Notes: a model not told the origin generated them from the sequence alone. A DNA stretch of 50,352 bases from Flavobacteriaceae bacterium UBA1682 (GCA_002320285.1 DCKE01000017.1:1-50352); one strand, 5' to 3'; positions 27,396-36,738 are shown, counted from the stretch's first letter. Translations and numbers: made by a program.

Positions 27396-28829
27396 ATGGA
27401 ATCCTTTATACAATTTTACCAATACATCATCTTTTTTTACGCCACCATACTCGTCTTAATTTCCCTGTTTTTGGCTTTTTTCGGATATTTAAACACGTTT
27501 AAAAACAAATTAAAATACACCAAGGAAGAAGAAAATATATTGCTCGAGCACCGAGAAGTAGCTCCTCCCATTTCCATCGTTGCGGGGGCTTATAATGAAG
27601 AGGTGGTAGTGGTCGATGCAACTCGGGCTTTTCTGGATTTAGCATACCCCAATTTTGAGGTAGTTATTGTAAACGACGGCAGTAAAGACGACACTCTAAA
27701 ATTACTTATTGAAGCCTTTGATTTAATTGAAGTACCGCATTATATCATAGAAAAAGTTATAAGCCAGCCGATTAAAAGAATATTTAAATCGACGAATCCC
27801 CTTTACAGAAAACTCACTGTAGTCGACAAAAAAAATGGCGGTACCAAAGCCGATGCGATGAATGCAGGATTAAATGTAGCGAGATACGACTACTTTGTAA
27901 ATACGGATGTTGACTGCATTTTAGCTAAAGATACCTTAACCAAGGTTATTTTACCGGTACTCGATTCAAAAATACCAGTTATTGCAGTTGGAGGGACCAT
28001 GCGGATGGTAAATGGTTGTGAAATCGACCGCGTTCAAATTACAAGAGTACGTCCACCACGCAGTTTTTTCCCCAGATTTCAAGAAACCGAATACCTTCGC
28101 TCTTATTTAATCACTAAAATGGGATGGGCTTTCTTTAATGCCATTCCCAATGTATCTGGCGGTTTTGGATTGTTTGACAAAAACATCGTGATTGCCGCAG
28201 GTGGCTATGACCCAGAGTCTCACGCAGAGGATATGGACATGACCCTACGCATCATTGCTCACATGAGAGATCATAAATTACCCTACAAGATCGTCAATAC
28301 CCCACACAGTTGCTGTTGGACAGAAGGACCGCCAAATCTAAAAGTATTGTATCGTCAACGTTCGCGTTGGGGCCGAGGTTTATTGCAAATTTTCTTTGTA
28401 CATCATCGGTTTTTGTTTAATAAAAAATACGGTCGAATGGGACTCGTAACATTACCCTATATTTTGATTTTTGAATTGTTAGCTCCCTTGATAGAAATTC
28501 TTGGTTTTTTCTTTTTACTGTATCTCTTAATTACTTCACAAATCAATGCTCAGACATTTTGGTTGATGTTTGCCTATGTTTATTTAGTTGGATTGTGTAT
28601 TTCAATCCTTACGATCTCTTTAGATTTCTCCGTTAAAAAACAATACCGAACCATCTCTGAATATGTTCAATTGATTATATCTTCCGCTCTAGAAGCGTTT
28701 CTATACCATCCTTTTATCATTTTATTTACACTCGCTGGTTATATACAATTATTGACACGAAAGGAGTTTAAATGGGGAAAAATGACGCGTAAAGGTTTCT
28801 CACAATCTGAAATTCCACTGAAGTCCTAA
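27396..28829 (+). CDS. Processive family-2 glycosyltransferase (PgaC/BcsA/HasA-like polysaccharide synthase)
   Basis: A 477-residue inner-membrane synthase. One membrane helix (about 10-30) precedes the GT-A domain. The catalytic set for processive GT2 enzymes is complete: IVNDGSKDDT near 91-100 binds the nucleotide, NTDVD at 169-173 is the metal/DxD site, HAED at 276-279 holds the catalytic base, and QRSRW at 321-325 is the QxxRW motif that holds the growing chain. C-terminal membrane helices (about 350-455) would form the channel. Such enzymes make beta-linked chains such as poly-GlcNAc, hyaluronan or cellulose while exporting them. I cannot tell the sugar. The frame is open from 27321, but the ATG at 27396 avoids overlap and fits the family. 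Confidence 0.9.
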   Translation: MESFIQFYQYIIFFYATILVLISLFLAFFGYLNTFKNKLKYTKEEENILLEHREVAPPISIVAGAYNEEVVVVDATRAFLDLAYPNFEVVIVNDGSKDDTLKLLIEAFDLIEVPHYIIEKVISQPIKRIFKSTNPLYRKLTVVDKKNGGTKADAMNAGLNVARYDYFVNTDVDCILAKDTLTKVILPVLDSKIPVIAVGGTMRMVNGCEIDRVQITRVRPPRSFFPRFQETEYLRSYLITKMGWAFFNAIPNVSGGFGLFDKNIVIAAGGYDPESHAEDMDMTLRIIAHMRDHKLPYKIVNTPHSCCWTEGPPNLKVLYRQRSRWGRGLLQIFFVHHRFLFNKKYGRMGLVTLPYILIFELLAPLIEILGFFFLLYLLITSQINAQTFWLMFAYVYLVGLCISILTISLDFSVKKQYRTISEYVQLIISSALEAFLYHPFIILFTLAGYIQLLTRKEFKWGKMTRKGFSQSEIPLKS

Positions 28830-28923
28830 AACAAGTCCTCTTTACCTCTACCCTGATTAGCTATTACCGCAAAATTAACCGATCAAGAAATCCAAATACT
28901 TCCAACAATAATTATCTTTATAA

Positions 28924-31788
28924 ATGATACTAAGTACCCCAAATCAAATCGATAAAAAGCACATAAACCGCACAATTTTACTTTTTATTCTTTGCTTTTT
29001 AAGCCACTTTTCTTACGGTCAAATCTCCTTTGATCTAACTAATAAAGCAGAAATCCATACTAAAATTAATGAACTGTACAAGAATGGAGATTGGGACACC
29101 GCCCATAAATGGCTAGTAAAAGCCATTGAAAAATACCCCAATGATGCCGAACTACGCATATTACTTGGGAAGTACTATATTGAAAAAAAACAATATAAGA
29201 AAGCACTCTTTGAATTAAATAAATCTTTGGAGTTTAATCCAAATAATCTGGATGTTAAAAAGTTACTACTGCATATCGAAACCGTAACCCAACGCTATTC
29301 TAGTGCTATCGGTTATGTTAATGAACTGCTGGAATCCAGTCCCTACTCCAAAGAATTGTGGCTCAAAAAGATTGATTTATACCGACAACAAGGCAATGCA
29401 ACAGAAGCCGATCGGCTATTAAAGCGACTGGCAGACATCTATCCTGAAGACCAATCCATTCTCCATGATATCAAATACCAAATGGAGGTATCTATCAACC
29501 AAAAAAACAAACAAGGTTATTACGATGAGGCCATCGAATTGAATAAAAAACTATTGAAAACCAATTCAAACACCGTTAAAAACCATTTGGATTTGATCAA
29601 TACGTATATTAAAGTAGGTGATTATTCCAATGCTACGATCATTACCGATCGAGGGCTAAATCAATTTCCAAACGACAGCGATTTGGTTCTTAAAAAACTG
29701 AGTTTATACGACCAAAGTCAAAACTATGAAGCCGGTTTAAAATATATTAATCTGCAAAAGAAAACCAATCCGTCAATGAACTTGGACAAACAGTACAAAC
29801 ATTTCCTGACCTCATCCGCACAAACAGCTAAAAATAGTAGCCTCTTCGTGTTATTCGGCAAGCTTTTCGACAAAAACCCCGCAGATGGTGAAGCTTTTGA
29901 AATTGTATTTAATCAACTCATTTCTCAGCATCAATACGATGAAGCTCTAATCGTTTTAAACCGCCACAGAACAGCCATCGGAACTTCAAAAAAACTGGAT
30001 TTAAAAGAATTGACCTTGTTCAAAGCAATAGGAAATACTTCTAAAATTAAAAGTATTACTAGAAAATTAAATACGGATTATCCCAAAGATCTCGATCTAG
30101 AAGCAGCATATGCTCAAATATCCCTTGCCGATGCCAGAGATGCCATGGCAGATTCCAATTACCCTCTAGCCATTGAACTGTGGAAAGTAGTTCAGAAACA
30201 CGGCGATCAAGAACAAATAAATTCGGCACATACAGGTCTTTACAACGCCTATCTTCAATCAGCCAATTATTATAAAGCCGAAGAGGCTTTAAACGCCATG
30301 CTCTCCATACAGCCTCAGCAAGCCAATCTATATTTTAAAAAAGCCAATCTGTATTATTTACTGAACCGCCCAGACCAAGCTCCAAAAATCTATGAGGAGG
30401 GTTTACAGAAAACCGAATACAAAGATCGTTTCTTCGCCCTTATAGGCTATGAGGAATTGATGATAAAAATAATTAAAGATGCCTTAGAAAACCATGCCAT
30501 TCCAATAGCTTTCGATTACGCCCAACATTGGTTGATACAAGACCCAATTAACAAACAAGCCTTGGAATATGCGATAAGCACCGCTGCAACGATGAAAAAC
30601 TGGGATATGATGAAACAATATGCTCAGATTGCTACACAAACCTATGCCGAAGACGTTACATTTAAAGTAAAACTAGCTGAAGCCATTCAATTGGGCAACA
30701 ACAATTATGAGGAGGCGATCCATTTAATGCTTCAAGAAGTCAAGGCAAATCCGTATCATCAGAAATCCAATGCCGCCTTTGTCGCAACAGTCGTCTCGTA
30801 TTCTCAACAATTATTAAAAGAAAAAAAATCCGCACGCGTATTGGAATTAACCGATAAAGCTTTACGTCTAGACCCTAAAAATAAAGAAATCAAATATTTA
30901 AAAGGTTTGGCCTACGAGCAACAAAAAAATGATTCTGCCTACTACTATCAACGCTATTACGAACCCGCTTTAGTGGAATATAGCAGTTTTAAACAACGCC
31001 TAAATTATTTATATCAAAAAAGTTTAAAAAACGAACTAAGCCTGACCCACTCCATCTCAAACTTTGACGATAATAGTACTAAACTTAACACTTCTAGTTT
31101 GGAGTACAGTCGGATTGGGAAAAATCAATATTGGACTGGCCTTTTAAATTATACGGGAAGATCGGATGGGCAAGGAATACAAGCCATCGCAGCGTGGAAT
31201 AAAAAATGGAAAACCAAATGGTCACATCAAGTCGAGTTCGGAGTTGCTAATGAATATTTTCCCAAACTAATCGCTCAAGCGGCCGTAACCCGATACTGGA
31301 GCAAAGACTGGGAAACCGAAGTCGGTTTGGGATATAGACGACTAGCAACTGATGAGGCTTTGTATAATGCAGTCATAAGCGTTTCCAAGGAAATCAATGA
31401 TTTTCGGTTGAACCTGAAACTAAATCAATTTTCCTTAGAAAAAAATTGGTTTTACAATCTCAGCTTTAACGGCAAATATTTTATCGACAACCCTAAGGAT
31501 TACATCTTATTTCAAACCGGAATCGGTTCAAGTACGGATGTCGATGTCATTGATCTACAAAACCTCCGTAGCTTTTCTATAAACAATACTCTAGTTGGCG
31601 CTGGATTTGGGCGGTTACTGACGAAAAACGTATCGGCAAACCTCATCGGTACTTGGCACAATTTTAAAAATCAAAAGGAGACTGTGGTTCGTGAGGGTGA
31701 AGACAATTCCAACGCCGTAGATTCTCCGATGCCTTCATTTTATAAAAACTTTTATACCTTATACTTTAATATCCATGTCGCTTTTTAA
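28924..31788 (+). CDS. TPR protein with C-terminal YaiO-like outer-membrane beta-barrel
   Basis: A 954-residue exported protein. A signal peptide ends near SYGQ (residue 33). A long array of TPR repeats fills about 40-680, seen for example in AELRILLGKYYIEKKQYKKA, KNHLDLINTYIKVGDYSNA and ANLYFKKANLYYLLNRPDQA. Residues about 690-954 are amphipathic strands (SLEYSRIGKNQYWTGLLNY, WKTKWSHQVEFGVANEYF, WETEVGLGYRRLA) ending in YFNIHVAF, matching the YaiO type of outer-membrane barrel. The layout is like PgaA, in which periplasmic TPRs guide a polysaccharide to an outer-membrane pore. It follows the GT2 synthase by 94 bases, and its end overlaps the next gene by 14 bases. Confidence 0.82.
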   Translation: MILSTPNQIDKKHINRTILLFILCFLSHFSYGQISFDLTNKAEIHTKINELYKNGDWDTAHKWLVKAIEKYPNDAELRILLGKYYIEKKQYKKALFELNKSLEFNPNNLDVKKLLLHIETVTQRYSSAIGYVNELLESSPYSKELWLKKIDLYRQQGNATEADRLLKRLADIYPEDQSILHDIKYQMEVSINQKNKQGYYDEAIELNKKLLKTNSNTVKNHLDLINTYIKVGDYSNATIITDRGLNQFPNDSDLVLKKLSLYDQSQNYEAGLKYINLQKKTNPSMNLDKQYKHFLTSSAQTAKNSSLFVLFGKLFDKNPADGEAFEIVFNQLISQHQYDEALIVLNRHRTAIGTSKKLDLKELTLFKAIGNTSKIKSITRKLNTDYPKDLDLEAAYAQISLADARDAMADSNYPLAIELWKVVQKHGDQEQINSAHTGLYNAYLQSANYYKAEEALNAMLSIQPQQANLYFKKANLYYLLNRPDQAPKIYEEGLQKTEYKDRFFALIGYEELMIKIIKDALENHAIPIAFDYAQHWLIQDPINKQALEYAISTAATMKNWDMMKQYAQIATQTYAEDVTFKVKLAEAIQLGNNNYEEAIHLMLQEVKANPYHQKSNAAFVATVVSYSQQLLKEKKSARVLELTDKALRLDPKNKEIKYLKGLAYEQQKNDSAYYYQRYYEPALVEYSSFKQRLNYLYQKSLKNELSLTHSISNFDDNSTKLNTSSLEYSRIGKNQYWTGLLNYTGRSDGQGIQAIAAWNKKWKTKWSHQVEFGVANEYFPKLIAQAAVTRYWSKDWETEVGLGYRRLATDEALYNAVISVSKEINDFRLNLKLNQFSLEKNWFYNLSFNGKYFIDNPKDYILFQTGIGSSTDVDVIDLQNLRSFSINNTLVGAGFGRLLTKNVSANLIGTWHNFKNQKETVVREGEDNSNAVDSPMPSFYKNFYTLYFNIHVAF

Positions 31789-33880
31789 ATTTTATTTCTG
31801 TTCTCTGTTCGCTTTACTATCAAGCTGTCATACCATGGAATCAAATACTTTGAATTCCGAAGTTTTTGTAGTGATCAATAATAGCACGGTCCCTAACTCA
31901 AATAAATGGACAGACTACCTCTATACCCATTTAAAAAATAGAAGTTTTTCCGGTCCTAAAATCATGCGGAAAAACAGTGATGCCGAGCTGGCTCAAGGTG
32001 AATTTGCCTTGCAAATAGAAGTACGTCCGTCGAGTACCTATAGTTATGAAATTGTTCGAGATCAAAACAAACTGCTGTTAATTAGCCGTACAGAAGCTAT
32101 TGCATTATGGCTTATCTATGAACTGATCGAAAAAATAGGTGAAGACAATTCCGGAATCACCGTCGAAGATTTACCGCCTGCTACTATCGATTTTGTTTCT
32201 TCTAAAAAAATATTTGATTTTGATTATAGAGAGCCTTTTTTGGCTCCGAACACCGAGATCGATTATGCCCGCATTCTGGGAAACAACTCCATAGATACTG
32301 ATTGGGGAATTTGGGGGCATCAATTAGCACAAATTATCGACAACCAAAATTCAGATACTCAAGCAGAAATCAACGGAAAAAAAACAAAACAACAATTTTG
32401 TTTTAGCTCCCCGTCGCTCTATTCACAAGTCAAAGACTATATTATTGACCAATATGGACAAAATCCATCAATAAATTTTATGATAGCTCCAAACGACAAT
32501 GATCTGGTGTGTAACTGCACGCTTTGTCTTACTGCAAAAAATACCGCTACAAATGCTTCTCCGTCCGTCTTACAGTTCAACAATCGATTGGCAAAAGATT
32601 TTCCCACGGCACAATTCTTTATGTTAGCTTATAGAACAACCCAAAACCCCAATAGGGTCCAATTGGAAAAAAATGTCGGAATATTTATAAGTACCATCAA
32701 CTTGCCCAAGGGGCAACAACTGGATGAAAAATCCCCACAGTTCGAAAGCTTTAAACAGCAAATTCTCAACTGGAAAAAACTGACAACTGCGGTTTACTTG
32801 TGGGATTACACTGCGAATTTTGACGACTATCTAACGCCAATTCCCGTACTCATCGGCTTTCAAAAACAAGCGAAACAATTTAAATCTCTCGGAGTCACTG
32901 GACTATTTGTCCATGCAAGCGGATACGACTATGCCCCTTTTGACGATCTAAAAACCTATGTTATTTCAGCTCTGCTAAAAGATGTTGACTGCGATATTGA
33001 TTCGTTGGTATTCAGATATTTGAAACATTTTTACCCCAAATCACACCAACTTTTACAAAGCTATTACACCACATTAGAGTCAAACTTCCAAGAGAAAAAA
33101 CGTCCCTATGATCTTTATAGTGGTTTTGACGACCTTAAAAACAGCTATTTTAATATAGGGCAATTCTCCGAATTCAATAAGACTTTAGAACAATGCATAC
33201 CCACAACCCAAAATGACGAAAGACTAAAACTGGAAAAACTATCTACCGCCCTGGGTTTTGCACAATTGCAAGTGGCCTATTCAAGAGGTATCGCAACTGA
33301 AGGTGCCTTTTTTCATACCAAAGGACAAATAAAAGTAAAGCGCGATATGGAAAAAAAAATCAGCAGTTTAGAATTCGCTTTTAAGCAACATCAAATCAAA
33401 ATGTACAGTGAACGCAATACCTTAGAATCCTATTTAAACCAATGGCAAGAATGGATCAATAAGCCTTATTCAATCAAGCAGATCACAGCAGACCAACTCG
33501 CATCTAAATACACAGATTTAAAAGGATTAATCGATGGAAAATTGGGTTTTAGTCGTGATTTTTTACTTGGCTGGACTATAGTTCCTATGGATTTGCAACT
33601 GCAAGTTCGGTCATTACCCGTCGGGACTAACCAAGTTAAAATGCGCTTCCTCAATGACCCCGCCCACCATATTTACCCTCCCAAAGAAGTTTGGATCACC
33701 TGTTCAGATTCCTTACAGAAATGGTATGCCACAGTCTCAAAAAACAAGGACAGTACCGTCGAATACACCTTTAATACAAAAGATATTGACCGTGATGCCT
33801 CTATAGATATAAAAATATTGAACCAATTGGAAACTAAAAGCCAATGGGCATGCGATGAAATTCAAATTTTCAGTAATTAA
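31775..33880 (+). CDS. DUF4838-like putative glycoside hydrolase lipoprotein
   Basis: A 701-residue lipoprotein. The signal SLFKFYFCSLFALLSSC has a lipobox with Cys18 as the anchor. An N-terminal alpha/beta part (about 30-135) resembles the accessory domain found before GH20- and GH67-type barrels. The central barrel carries MIAPNDNDLVCNCTLC near residue 240, like the DUF4838 segment with an asparagine-aspartate pair and close cysteines, and VYLWDYTANFDDYLTPIPVL near 340, also typical of DUF4838. A C-terminal beta-rich part may bind sugar. DUF4838 proteins are thought to be glycosidases, but activity is largely unproven. Its start overlaps the YaiO-barrel gene by 14 bases, which implies coupled translation and a role in cutting or trimming the exported polymer. 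Confidence 0.68.
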   Translation: MSLFKFYFCSLFALLSSCHTMESNTLNSEVFVVINNSTVPNSNKWTDYLYTHLKNRSFSGPKIMRKNSDAELAQGEFALQIEVRPSSTYSYEIVRDQNKLLLISRTEAIALWLIYELIEKIGEDNSGITVEDLPPATIDFVSSKKIFDFDYREPFLAPNTEIDYARILGNNSIDTDWGIWGHQLAQIIDNQNSDTQAEINGKKTKQQFCFSSPSLYSQVKDYIIDQYGQNPSINFMIAPNDNDLVCNCTLCLTAKNTATNASPSVLQFNNRLAKDFPTAQFFMLAYRTTQNPNRVQLEKNVGIFISTINLPKGQQLDEKSPQFESFKQQILNWKKLTTAVYLWDYTANFDDYLTPIPVLIGFQKQAKQFKSLGVTGLFVHASGYDYAPFDDLKTYVISALLKDVDCDIDSLVFRYLKHFYPKSHQLLQSYYTTLESNFQEKKRPYDLYSGFDDLKNSYFNIGQFSEFNKTLEQCIPTTQNDERLKLEKLSTALGFAQLQVAYSRGIATEGAFFHTKGQIKVKRDMEKKISSLEFAFKQHQIKMYSERNTLESYLNQWQEWINKPYSIKQITADQLASKYTDLKGLIDGKLGFSRDFLLGWTIVPMDLQLQVRSLPVGTNQVKMRFLNDPAHHIYPPKEVWITCSDSLQKWYATVSKNKDSTVEYTFNTKDIDRDASIDIKILNQLETKSQWACDEIQIFSN

Positions 33881-33960
33881 TAACATAAAACCGGCCATGT
33901 AAACAAGTGCACACCCGCACAACTACAAAAGACCTTTTGAACTCCTTAACTCCATAACCG

Positions 33961-34470
33961 ATGATAAAACGATTCTACATCATATACTGCCTAGTACTTA
34001 TTTTTATCTCTTGTACTAGTGACTTACCCAATCAAACCACCAGCATAGAAATCCAAGATAATAATAGGCACTATTCCCCTATTCTATATGAACAAACGAT
34101 AGATTTGGTCTATAAAATTAAAAATACAGGTAATGGTCCGTTGGTTATCAGTGATATTTTCACATCTTGTGCCTGCATTATTATCCATGATGGTACTACA
34201 AAAATGATTCCCATTGACAAAGAGGGTTTTATACGACTAACTTATACCGCTTCAATGAATGTAGGATATGCTAAACATCACATTTCCATTTTTGGCAATT
34301 TTGAGGATGATGAGCCCAAGGAACTAATCTTTGATATACATATAGTGCCCAGTCAATTACTGATTAAAGACTATGAGGATGTCTTTCGGGAAGAAAATCT
34401 AAAAAGAGGCGGCTTAAAAAAGATCATTGATGGCGATGAGACCCATAAAGGGTATTATGTCGATGAATAA
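33961..34470 (+). CDS. DUF1573-type lipoprotein
   Basis: A 169-residue lipoprotein. The signal FYIIYCLVLIFISC places Cys18 as the lipid anchor. The mature region is an immunoglobulin-like beta domain of the DUF1573 type: LVYKIKNTGNGPLVISDI followed by TSCACI, the usual cysteine pair after the first strands, and LTYTASMNVGYAKHHISIFG. An acidic tail of about 35 residues follows. It lies 80 bases after the DUF4838-like gene on the same strand and probably belongs to the same transcript. DUF1573 proteins are common in Bacteroidota envelopes, with no settled function. Confidence 0.75.
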   Translation: MIKRFYIIYCLVLIFISCTSDLPNQTTSIEIQDNNRHYSPILYEQTIDLVYKIKNTGNGPLVISDIFTSCACIIIHDGTTKMIPIDKEGFIRLTYTASMNVGYAKHHISIFGNFEDDEPKELIFDIHIVPSQLLIKDYEDVFREENLKRGGLKKIIDGDETHKGYYVDE

Positions 34471-34631
34471 GATATGTTTTTCAAACCAATTAAAAAACAT
34501 ATTAATCAATATTTTCTGAATTATTCCGTAAAAATCATATTTTTTATGTAAATTGTAGAAGAAAGTAATAAGAAGGAATGGATTTAGACTAGTGTGATTT
34601 CATCAATAACAACATCATTTATAAATACGAT

Positions 34632-35405
34632 ATGGATACCTCAAAACTCTTTAATTTAACTGGAAAAACAGCTATAGTAACTGGTGGTGCAGCTGGAATA
34701 GGAAAAGCTAGTTGTCAAATATTAGCTGCTTATGGCGCTCAAGTTATCGTCTCGGACTACAATTTAGAGGCTGCACAGCAAACCGCTGACGAGATCCAAA
34801 AAAGTGGTGGAAAGGCTTTGGCTATTCACTGTGATATCACTAAAGACGAAGCCCTAGTTCACTTGGTAGATCAAACGATTTCAGCTTACGCAGGAATACA
34901 TATTTTGGTCAATAATGTTGGCGGTGGTGGAGCAGGCAAGGAAAATCCTGAAAAAATAGATGTAGCTCAATTTGCCAAAGTATTTGAAATGAACGTTTTT
35001 AGTATGTGGCGACTTTGTCAATTGGTAGCACCACATATGAAAAAAGGAGGTTATGGCAGTATCGTCAATATTTCTTCTATGGCGTCCATCAATACCAGTC
35101 CAGCTATTAGCGCTTATGCCTCTTCTAAAGCAGCTGTAAACCATATGACGAGAAACATTGCCTTTGATTACGGTCCCGAAATCCGCGTCAATGCCATCGG
35201 ACCTGGTGCTGTTCGAACTCATGCCCTAAGCACCGTTTTAACACCGGAAATAGAGAAACGCATGCTTCAACATACACCGTTACAAAGACTGGGTGAACCC
35301 GAAGATATTGCTGGAGCTGTGTTGTATTTTGCGGCGCCTATATCGAGTTGGACAAGCGGTCAAGTATTGTTTGTCAATGGTGGTGGTGTGCAAACTTTGG
35401 ACTAG
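34632..35405 (+). CDS. hdhA: Short-chain dehydrogenase, 7-alpha-hydroxysteroid dehydrogenase-like
   Basis: A 257-residue cytosolic Rossmann enzyme. It has the glycine motif TGGAAGIG (17-24) and Asp42 in VSDYN, which selects NAD(H) over NADP(H). The NNVGGGG segment (94-100) and the catalytic set Asn121, Ser149, Tyr162 and Lys166 follow. Likeness to E. coli HdhA extends well beyond generic SDR motifs: MNVFS, LCQLVAPHM, AYASSKAAVNHM, TPEIEKRMLQHTP and a final SGQVLFVNGGGVQ. HdhA oxidises the 7-alpha hydroxyl of bile acids. The similarity is strong, but use of bile acids by this organism is inference; another secondary alcohol is possible. The gene stands alone with an AT-rich leader. Confidence 0.8.
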   Translation: MDTSKLFNLTGKTAIVTGGAAGIGKASCQILAAYGAQVIVSDYNLEAAQQTADEIQKSGGKALAIHCDITKDEALVHLVDQTISAYAGIHILVNNVGGGGAGKENPEKIDVAQFAKVFEMNVFSMWRLCQLVAPHMKKGGYGSIVNISSMASINTSPAISAYASSKAAVNHMTRNIAFDYGPEIRVNAIGPGAVRTHALSTVLTPEIEKRMLQHTPLQRLGEPEDIAGAVLYFAAPISSWTSGQVLFVNGGGVQTLD

Positions 35406-35566
35406 AATTAAGTTGTATAATTGATATAAATACAAAAAAAACACATTATACACTACAAAATCACTTATTTTTTAGAGATAAATTACTAAAAAACCTTTTT
35501 TTTTAAACACCTATATAAAATAAATTTTGCATATCTTTAATTATAAACCCACAACACCTATTAGCT

Positions 35567-35950
35567 ATGAAAAAGATATTATTTATATGGGCTGTATTGA
35601 GTGTTACCTACTCTTGTTCAATCGCCCAAAACAGTAAAGAAAAGGCTTCTAAAACAACAGTGGTTAAAAAGGAGGAAAAAAATAAAACTGTCGAGAAGGA
35701 CAATGTTTGTTTACTTACCGACAATGATGAACTCAGAAGTTTGGCCGATGGTAAAATAACCCACCCGACCAGTATTCCAAGAGTCAAAAAAGACATTTCT
35801 CAATTGACCTCTTGTGCTATAGCAAACATCAAAATAATCAGTGGTAAGGACGCTGGAAACACAGCGGAGTACATTGCTTGCGTCTGTGGTACAAAAATGA
35901 TTTTTAAAGCCGACTATTCGATGAATATTAAAACGGTTACGGAATTATAA
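35567..35950 (+). CDS. Small exported protein of unknown function
   Basis: A 127-residue protein. The N-terminus MKKILFIWAVLSVTYSCS is a signal peptide with a lipobox-like YSC, followed by a lysine-rich linker (about 24-45) and a small domain with four cysteines (VCLLTD, SCAIANI, ACVCGTK). Even cysteine number and export suggest disulphides. No family was recognised. A TATCTTTA -7-like box lies upstream and a strong terminator follows, so it is probably a single-gene unit. Confidence 0.7.
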   Translation: MKKILFIWAVLSVTYSCSIAQNSKEKASKTTVVKKEEKNKTVEKDNVCLLTDNDELRSLADGKITHPTSIPRVKKDISQLTSCAIANIKIISGKDAGNTAEYIACVCGTKMIFKADYSMNIKTVTEL

Positions 35951-35970
35951 ATATTTAAACAACGAAATAA

Positions 35971-35999
35971 AAAAAGTGAGATCTATGGTCTCACTTTTT
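35971..35999. terminator. Terminator after the small exported protein gene
   Basis: An 11-bp perfect stem (AAAAAGTGAGA at 35971-35981 with 35989-35999) and a 7-base loop, followed by further T residues. It lies between convergent genes and could act both ways. Confidence 0.92.
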
Positions 36000-36079
36000 T
36001 TATGAAAATCGTTGATATAAAATCTATATTAGAATCTTAGCACAGTTAACGTCTAAAAAACTAAAAACAGGGCTTTTCT

Positions 36080-36298
36080 TTAAGATGTAGCGTATTTTGT
36101 TTTCTTTCCAGAAGTATAATATTTAACCAGATATATAACAGCACCTAAAAAAGGTAATGCAAGTATGATCGTCTTCCAATAGGTTTCCTTAAGCTTTTTA
36201 CTGTCTTCTTTATACAGTAAACTTAATGCCCAAATCAATGAGATAGTATATAGTAAAGAACCATAAAATACTTGGTTTTGTGATGCCATTGTTTCCAT
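36080..36298 (-). CDS. Small two-helix membrane protein, PLDc_N-like
   Basis: A 72-residue protein with two membrane helices (about 10-30 and 42-62). The second contains ILALPFLGAVIYLVKYY, close to the pattern of the PLDc_N domain, the membrane part that precedes the catalytic region in cardiolipin synthases. In Bacteroidota this domain often occurs alone in short proteins, and no catalytic phospholipase motif is present here. A basic tail follows. The role is unknown. Start ATG at 36298; the second methionine (codon 4) is an alternative. Confidence 0.68.
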   Translation of the reverse strand: METMASQNQVFYGSLLYTISLIWALSLLYKEDSKKLKETYWKTIILALPFLGAVIYLVKYYTSGKKTKYATS

Positions 36299-36684
36299 AA
36301 GTAATTGTATTATTAAGTTAGCTTGTTAATCAATCTTATTATCTGAAACAAAGGTATTTAATATCGCGCAGCTGGGTGTTTCTAATGTATTAATTATTAG
36401 TTACTAAAAGATTAACATATGTTAATTTTTTAAAGGGTTTTGTCGCTATTAAAGAGATTTTTAACTGAATTTTAAGTTAAAAACAAACTAATAATCAACA
36501 ATATTATACAATACACCCAAATCTTCTTTCAACAAATTACGAACTTATCCCTTGGCTACCACTAAGTGTAACAAAAATGCTTTTTCAAATGATAATCACG
36601 CAATTCACACACCAATATTTATCCCATTTATGCATCCCAAAATTATTTTATCATGGCGCAGTTCGGTAAGGTATAAATAGAAAA
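36299..36684. other. AT-rich intergenic region without recognised content
   Basis: About 390 bases between two leftward genes, made mostly of A/T runs with no open frame of note. It should contain the promoter of the small PLDc_N-like gene, but no clear consensus was found. No repeat or RNA structure was recognised. Confidence 0.5.
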
Positions 36685-36716
36685 AGACAGCCACATCAGT
36701 TTTGATGTGGCTGTCT
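36685..36716 (-). terminator. Terminator of guaB
   Basis: A perfect 14-bp stem, AGACAGCCACATCA (36685-36698) with its complement (36703-36716), and a 4-base loop. Read leftward it is followed by TTTTCTATTTAT. It lies 22 bases past the guaB stop. Confidence 0.95.
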
Positions 36717-36738
36717 CTATAAACTATAACTTCAGAGA

